NCBI GenBank assembly: GCA_033060915.1
Contig: CM065398.1
Coordinates: 2,052,501 to 2,116,500, forward strand
DNA length: 64,000 nucleotides
Reading direction: 5' to 3'
From: Euryodendron excelsum
Taxonomy: Eukaryota > Streptophyta > Magnoliopsida > Ericales > Pentaphylacaceae
The notes under the pieces were generated by a model. The model did no database searches. It was not told the origin of the DNA and saw nothing but the letters and a program-made list of their open reading frames with translations. The position numbers and the translations under genes are program-made. This document shows, piece by piece, positions 59,001 through 64,000 of the stretch (position 1 is its first letter; each line of letters opens with the position of its first letter).

Positions 59001-60227
59001 CTCTTTTGAAACCATTTCCTCATTTGTTAGAGGGGATGTTTTTACCACTACAAGTAATTATATACAGTGGCAACAGATGTTATTCTTCCATGAAGTTGCT
59101 TCCATCTCTGTCTCTAGTTTCATTCTTGGATAAGCTATGTTGGCCTGGCTTTCTAGGTACAAGGAGGCAGTTTTCGAGCATCAGACACATTTCCTGGTGA
59201 TAGACATCTAATTGAATTGTTTGCACCAAATTCTCAGCCACATAAGAAAACAGCTTCTGATGGTTTCTCTAATCAAAAAGACCAAAACTCTGGAATCTAC
59301 TACGAGGACATCACCTTCCGTGACATCCTCTTTGATTCAAGCTATCGAGGGGGAGGACTTTACGTGACTGATTCAGCTAGAATCCGCATAAACAATTGCT
59401 TCTTCATCCACTTCACCACGGAAGGAATTCTAGTCAAAAGAGGCCACGAGACCTTCATATCAAGCTGCTTCCTCGGAGAACACTCAACAGTCGGCGGTGA
59501 CAGAGGTGAGAGAGACTTTTCTGGCACCGCCATCGATCTTGCTAGCAACGACAATGCAATAACAGACGTTGCAATCTTCTCAGCGGCCACTGGAGTCATC
59601 TTAAGGGGTCAGGCTAACATGATCACCGGGGTACATTGTTACAACAAGGCAACATATTTTGGTGGTGTTGGAATTCTTGTTAAAGCTGCACAAACTAGAA
59701 TAGACAATTGTTACTTAGATTTCAATGCTATAGTGATTGAAGACCCATCTCAAGTTCATGTTTCTAATGGGTTTTTCCTTGGAGATGGTAATATTGTGCT
59801 AAAGTCGATTAAAGGTCAAATCTCAGGGCTAAACATAGTCAATAATATGTTTTGTGGGGACCCAAAAAATATGGTGCCCATTGTTAAGCTTGACGGGCAA
59901 TTCACAGACTTCGATCAAGTGGTGATCGATCACAACAATGTGAATGGGATGAGCTTGAAATCGACGGTGGGGAGAGTGACAGTGCCTGGAAATGGAACGA
60001 AGTGGGTGATCGACTTTTCGTCCGTGTTGGTGTTTCCTAACAGGATTAATCATGTCCAGTATTCGTTTTACACGCCGGGGGTTGCTGGGTGGTTTCCGGC
60101 ACATGGAGTGACCAATGTTTCGAGCAATGTGGTGGTTGTGGAGAGCGACAAGGTGGTGAATGGGGTGGTTTCCATGGTGGTTGATCAACATAACATGGTT
60201 GGAGAGAGGAACTTTCTCATGCAATAA
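56064..60227 (+). CDS. QRT3-like pectin lyase-fold polygalacturonase paralogue, intact
   Basis: Exons 56064-56234, 56369-56596 and 59157-60227 join in phase 0 (57+76+356 = 489 residues). Introns are 134 and 2560 bp. A signal peptide is likely at residues 1-20 (M-K-P-I-S-A-L-L-F start). The beta-helix domain opens Y-G-A-D-P-T-G (68-74), then V-I-D-L-Q-G-G, R-G-G-G-L-Y, G-H-E-T-F-I, G-G-D-R-G-E-R-D-F-S and Q-A-N-M-I-T-G-V-H-C-Y-N-K-A. The last is nearly the same as in QRT3 (Q-A-N-T-I-S-G-V-H-C-Y-N-K-A). The intron positions match those of QRT3, so the two are tandem duplicates. It is a secreted pectin-acting enzyme or wall-binding relative. The substrate is not shown. Frame is intact throughout. 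Intron 2 has grown by small repeats and insertions. Confidence 0.92.
56597..59156. other. Enlarged intron 2 of the QRT3 paralogue
   Basis: It holds a CTCTCTCTC run at its start, a (CCCT)n tract (56637-56665), a 25-bp near-exact repeat (CAACAAAAGAATGAATAGGA at about 58253 and 58301) and a SINE-like piece (58341-58420). No coding frame is supported. Confidence 0.75.
58341..58420 (+). mobile_element. tRNA-derived SINE head in intron 2
   Basis: GGATTAGCTCAATAGTAGTG (box A type) and AGGTCGACTCATCC (box B type), about 45 bp apart, give a typical plant SINE RNA polymerase III promoter. It is not a functional tRNA: no matched acceptor stem is seen. Confidence 0.55.
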
Positions 60228-60502
60228 AGCAGAGAAACTGTACAATTTCTCATCAATTTTTGGCTTCGTGAATCAGCGAAAGTAATTGTTTCTAAAGGAA
60301 TTGTTTTCAAGAGGAGTAAAGAATTTCCAACCCCAGACATGTTCTCGAATTTTCCTTGCTGTTTTGACTAGTGTTTATTTCATCAGTTTCTCTATATTGT
60401 TTGGATAGACCATTGAAACCACGCGGACGTCACATGGACATGGGCTGTGCGTACAAAGGAACCAAAAAAAACCTAAGAATCAAATTAACCTGGCCTCTAT
60501 AT

Positions 60503-60896
60503 AGGTACGGAGCCACCTTTATGGGTGGAGGTGCCCACTTTTTGTATAATATTCTTATATGTAATATATGTATTTTAGTAAAATTTTGATGTATTAGCAG
60601 TCTAGTTTTTATATATAATGATATATGATTCCAAAAAATTCTATTTTAGACCCTATAAATTTTGATATATGTGAAAGAAAGGGTATATTGACCCTTTAAA
60701 ATTTAAAAAAACAAATTTCTAACATTTCAAAATTCAATAATTTTTATCTTAACCCCTACAAAATTCAAAAAATTCACCTTGACCTTCCAAAATTCAAAAG
60801 AATTTTTTAATCTTAACCCCTCAACAAAATTTATAAAATTTCATCATCACCTTTCCATGACTACCCCTTAATATAATTTTTGGTTCCATCCTTGCT
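60503..60896. mobile_element. Dispersed TIR repeat with CAAAATTCAAAAA arrays, copy 2
   Basis: Starts TAGGTACGGAGCCACC and ends TTTTTGGTTCCATCCTTGCT, roughly inverted. The interior is the same tandem-like 40-50 bp pattern as copy 1 at 42019-42384 (CTTAACCCCTACAAAATTC, CCTTCCAAAATTCAAAA). Confidence 0.65.
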
Positions 60897-60904
60897 CTTG
60901 TCTC

Positions 60905-61025
60905 TTTGTGGAAGCTATAACTAATGCAATGCATGAGGTTTACATGGTTCATCTAGACTTTGTATAAGCTTGAGAGTGTAGTCGACTAAAGGCCAAGACA
61001 CCTTCTAGTGAAAGAAAATTTTTTT
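60905..61025 (+). mobile_element. SINE-like tail, copy 3
   Basis: Contains TGTATAAGCTTGAGAGTGTAG, CGACTAAAGGCCAAGACACC and an A-rich end, matching the copies at 39730-39900 and 41806-41905. Confidence 0.5.
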
Positions 61026-61643
61026 GGCAACCCCCAAAATAAATTCCTAGCTCTGCCCCTGCCTCTATAGGTCAGTTCAGTTAGGGTCTGTTAAATGTTT
61101 GGTTTGGTTCAGTTATGAGCCTACAATTCGTTTCGATTCTTGACATTACATTTTTTGAATCCGAACCAAACCGATCCAACCAAGAACCAAATCTAGAACC
61201 GATTATATATATAATAAAAGTGTATATAATCAAGACTAGGCCCAAAGTATAAGGACTACCGGTGTAAGTAGCCCAAGTTTATATATAGTGTCCATGTCTT
61301 TGAATTATTGTTATTTATACTTAATTATTGCTAATTATATATGTTTATATATTATTTATTTTTTTTAAAATGTGGGTCAAAATAATGAGGCCCAGAGTTA
61401 TTGTACTAGGACCGTCTGGTAATATACTATCGACCTGGGTTAGGAAAGGCCCAAGTTAGCCAATACCTAGATGAAGACCCCAATTGTGATAAATTCAACA
61501 CATATCCATCAAATACCAAGTTAGTGAAACATTTGCAAGTCCATTCCTAAAAGGATTAGGACACTAAGCAATTATCCGAAAGAAATTAACTCCTACGAGG
61601 AAACAAAATACAATTCCCTATGGGACTAAGGCATTTCGAGCAC

Positions 61644-61651
61644 TATAAATA
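61644..61651 (+). promoter_or_regulatory. LTR TATA box
   Basis: TATAAATA with GC-richer CCCCATGCC downstream, in the expected place about 230 bp before the primer-binding site. Confidence 0.65.
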
Positions 61652-61871
61652 CCCCATGCCATTAAGGTGTAAGGTACGTTCACTTGAGTTCTAACTCTCA
61701 TATATTTTATTCGATTCATTGCGGTTAAGCTTGCTAACTTAATCATCGAAGTGCTTTCAGCCCAAAGAGAGCTGAGACATTCTCATAATCTTCTTCTCTT
61801 ACAGATTGTTCATGCTCATCAATTCGATTTCGAGGGTTCAACTGAGCCTTCCTAAAAATTTCACCTACAAT

Positions 61872-61889
61872 TGGTGCCATCTGTGGAAA
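61872..61889 (+). promoter_or_regulatory. Primer-binding site of the second gypsy element
   Basis: TGGTGCCATCTGTGGAAA. Intact plant elements with this type of site read TGGCGCCGTCTGTGGGAA, so 3 changes are seen. Confidence 0.65.
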
Positions 61890-61902
61890 GGTTTACATAA
61901 CG

Positions 61903-62590
61903 ATGAGTACCAGCTATATCAGAGGAGGAGTTAATCCCACTAACAGGGAACCAGATGATAGCCATGACGTCCGCAGTCATGACGGCATACACCAATCAAG
62001 TTAGCATGATTATGATCTGCCACGAACTCCCGGAGGACACTTCATTAGGTCGAAGATACAATTCCTTGGAGGCAACCTGTCGGAAAGACAAGAGGGTCTA
62101 ACACGGGCTCCATAATATGCTCGAAATCCAAACCGCCGAAGGAATTATCAAAGGAACTTAAATCTGTCACCATCCAATGGCTGAGTCCCTAGTAACTTGT
62201 TACTCCGAACAATTGAGCGGGAGATTCGGCAGCGGGACGAAGAGATTGCCACCTCAAGAAGACAATTGAAGCAATAAGGGAGGCAATTACCAAACGAGAT
62301 GAACGAGTACCTGAGAGGTTACTAGAACGGTAGCACAGAAGAAGATCGAATTCGAGAAATATAAGCCCCCTGGCTGCACATGCAACAAGGAACAGTAAAG
62401 CTAATACGGGACACTATTTGGAACGACAGGAAGATCGGCAGCCTTGGAGGAATCAGTCACCAGTAAGGGACCCAGTAAGGGTCGAGCTAGAGCAACAGAA
62501 TTGGGACAAGTGGCTAAAAGATCGGTTTAACAACACAAGATATAGCCAGGAGAGCCCTAGACCAAATTGCTTCCACCTCCTTTATAGAAG
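61903..62590 (+). pseudogene. Second gypsy gag, N-terminal part, broken
   Basis: ATG 61903 opens M-S-T-S-Y-I-R-G-G-V-N-P. Translation has stops (first near 62002) and frameshifts. The composition (Arg, Glu, Asp, Gln rich, with an E-R-L-L-E-R-type charged helix near 62310) fits the N-terminal, non-conserved half of a Tat-type gag. The capsid core and later domains are missing because of the insertion at 62595. Confidence 0.55.
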
Positions 62591-62594
62591 AGAT

Positions 62595-64000
62595 TGATGT
62601 TGGCCCAAGTAGGCAACCCAAGAGGGGGGGTGAATTGGGTTTTATAGAATTTTTAACAAGAGTTTCAACTAAAAAATCGTTTATGGATTTTAGTAACAAA
62701 TAATCAAAGTATATGTATCAAGCAAATGAAGTGTACATTAGAGCAAGTATTTGCAAGCATGCATAATAAGCAAGTAAGCAAAACAGAGGCAGAAGAAATA
62801 TGCACCAGATTTATAGAGGTTCGGCCAACCTTGCCTACGTCCTCTCTTCTTCGATCCTTTCGAAGGAATTCCACTATGCAATACACCTTACACAGCCGCT
62901 GGTTGTGCCACGAGTGCCCAGCTCACTCTTTACAAAAGCTTCTTCCCAAGCTTTCAAAACCCAAGAGATTTTGTCCAAGCTTCTCTTAAACTTACAAGTG
63001 TTTTTCCCAAGAACACTTAAACTTACAAGGTTACAAACCCTCCCAAACAAGAATGAATGAAGATTATACAAAGAGTGACTCTCCTAGTGAGTATACAAAT
63101 GAATACAACTCAATGGATAACTTTAAACACTCAGCAAGAATATGTAACAGTTAGGTGCAGGTGATTTTTAGCTTTGAAGCACTTGATATGAATGGTATAA
63201 TTGCTCTTTCTTCCTTCTTTGAAGCTGTATATATCTCATATATATAGGTATGGATCGATTCTAGCCGTTGGAGAAGTATGGGAGAAGATTTGGTTGTGTT
63301 TGTGCCCATACCGTCTGTCAGAAAACTAGCCGTTAGAGTCTAGGAGTCGACTCTTTTCTCAATGAGTCGACTCTTTTTGCATTTCAGCAGATTTTTCAAG
63401 TTTCTGTCCAAATGAGTCGACTCTTTTGTCCTAGGAGTCGACTCTTTTCAGCAGTCTGCAGAATTTGTTTGTTCTCTGTTGCAATGAGTCGACTCTTTTT
63501 GGCCAGGAGTCGACTCTTTTAAGCTTCCAGCAGAATTCCAAGGCTCTGTTCGAATGAGTCGGCTCTTTTAACTTGAGGAGTCGACCCTTTTTCCAAAAAC
63601 CCATATTTTTGTAACTTTTCTTCATTCTTTTTCAAAGCTTCCAATCTCTTCAAGGATCATCTAAATAGGCTTTTTAAAGCTTGCAAACACTTCTTCAAGA
63701 TTAGATGACTCCAAGAACATCTTCAATCCATTCAAGGTGAGTTTTCTTCATTTTCATCACTTGTAGAGCTCTTCCATTATCATAGCTTCATCTATTGATT
63801 CAAGTCTTCTTCAATATCTTCAAGAGAGCTTCCATGACTTAGAATCTTCATTTCTTCAAACAACATGGCTTTTCCATGGACTTCAACAACTCAAGAAAGC
63901 TTTACAAATCTTGTGATTCCTTCCATGTCTTCAAGACATCTTTACATCTTCTAAGAAAACTTCCATATTTTGAGTTGGTATCTTTTTCTTCCATTCTTGC
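62595..64000 (+). mobile_element. LTR-like end of another retroelement, runs off the window
   Basis: Begins TGATGTTGGCCCAAGTAGGC with AGAGGGGGGGTGAATTGGG soon after, an opening seen in many plant LTR-type repeats. It continues with GGTTCGGCCAACCTTGCC (62818), a tandem array (63344-63587) and a CTTCAAG/CTTC-rich tail to the end. Short reading frames inside give no recognisable protein. The 3' end and any coding domains lie outside the window. Confidence 0.55.
63344..63587. repeat. Tandem array of about 71-bp units, each with paired GAGTCGACTC palindromes
   Basis: The 10-bp palindrome GAGTCGACTC occurs at 63344, 63364, 63414, 63435, 63486 and 63507, with single-base variants at 63556 and 63578. 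Spacing within a pair is 20-22 bp. Pairs repeat every 70-72 bp, four times. Each is followed by a T-run. Confidence 0.95.

Larger units (their letters stand above)
61200..62594 (+). mobile_element. 5' portion of a second Ty3/gypsy retrotransposon
   Basis: An LTR promoter with TATAAATA at 61644-61651, R/U5 sequence, a primer-binding-like site TTGGTGCCATCTGTGG at 61871, and a broken gag (61903-62590) are in the right order. The right end is cut where another LTR-like sequence begins at 62595. The LTR left border is not determined. Confidence 0.7.

Overview
This is nuclear DNA of a eudicot plant. The evidence is GT-AG introns, AT-rich intergenic DNA, many simple repeats, and layers of plant transposons (Ty3/gypsy, Ty1/copia, CACTA, hAT, MITE-like and SINE-like elements). 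The species cannot be fixed from the sequence alone.

Three host genes stand out. At 5419-9228 (minus strand) are eight exons of allantoate amidohydrolase (AAH), a ureide-catabolism enzyme. The reading frame is intact through 279 codons, but the C-terminal part was not found in the window. At 45502-47431 (plus) is an intact three-exon QUARTET3-like polygalacturonase (490 codons including stop gives 490 aa by exon sum 76+79+335). At 56064-60227 (plus) is an intact paralogue of the same family (489 aa) with a 2.56 kb second intron. From memory, AAH, QRT3 and a QRT3-like gene are also close neighbours on Arabidopsis chromosome 4, so this looks like conserved microsynteny spread apart by transposons.

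The 36 kb between AAH and QRT3 is mostly one nested transposon complex. A Ty3/gypsy element (about 11.7-36.1 kb) has its gag gene split by a hAT element (13892-32333, 8-bp target duplication). The hAT element is split in turn by a 14,032-bp CACTA (En/Spm) element (16770-30801, perfect 3-bp target duplication). The CACTA element carries a TNPA-like gene (minus), a gene resembling the putative plant transposon protein family (plus), a TNP2 transposase (plus) and a fragment of an LRR receptor-like-protein gene. All of these ORFs are damaged. GC-rich palindromic clusters and a duplicated segment of roughly 450-540 bp mark its gene borders.

The rest is small elements and repeats. The left end (1-5.4 kb) has a tandem duplication, a TIR element filled with a purine-rich minisatellite, and a LINE tail. 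Between 37 and 45 kb there are MITE-like TIR elements and SINE-like copies. Between QRT3 and its paralogue there are two long-TIR elements, a copia LTR and several tRNA-like SINE pieces. The right end (61.2-64 kb) holds the 5' part of a second gypsy element, cut at about 62.6 kb by another LTR-like sequence that contains an array of paired 10-bp palindromes.
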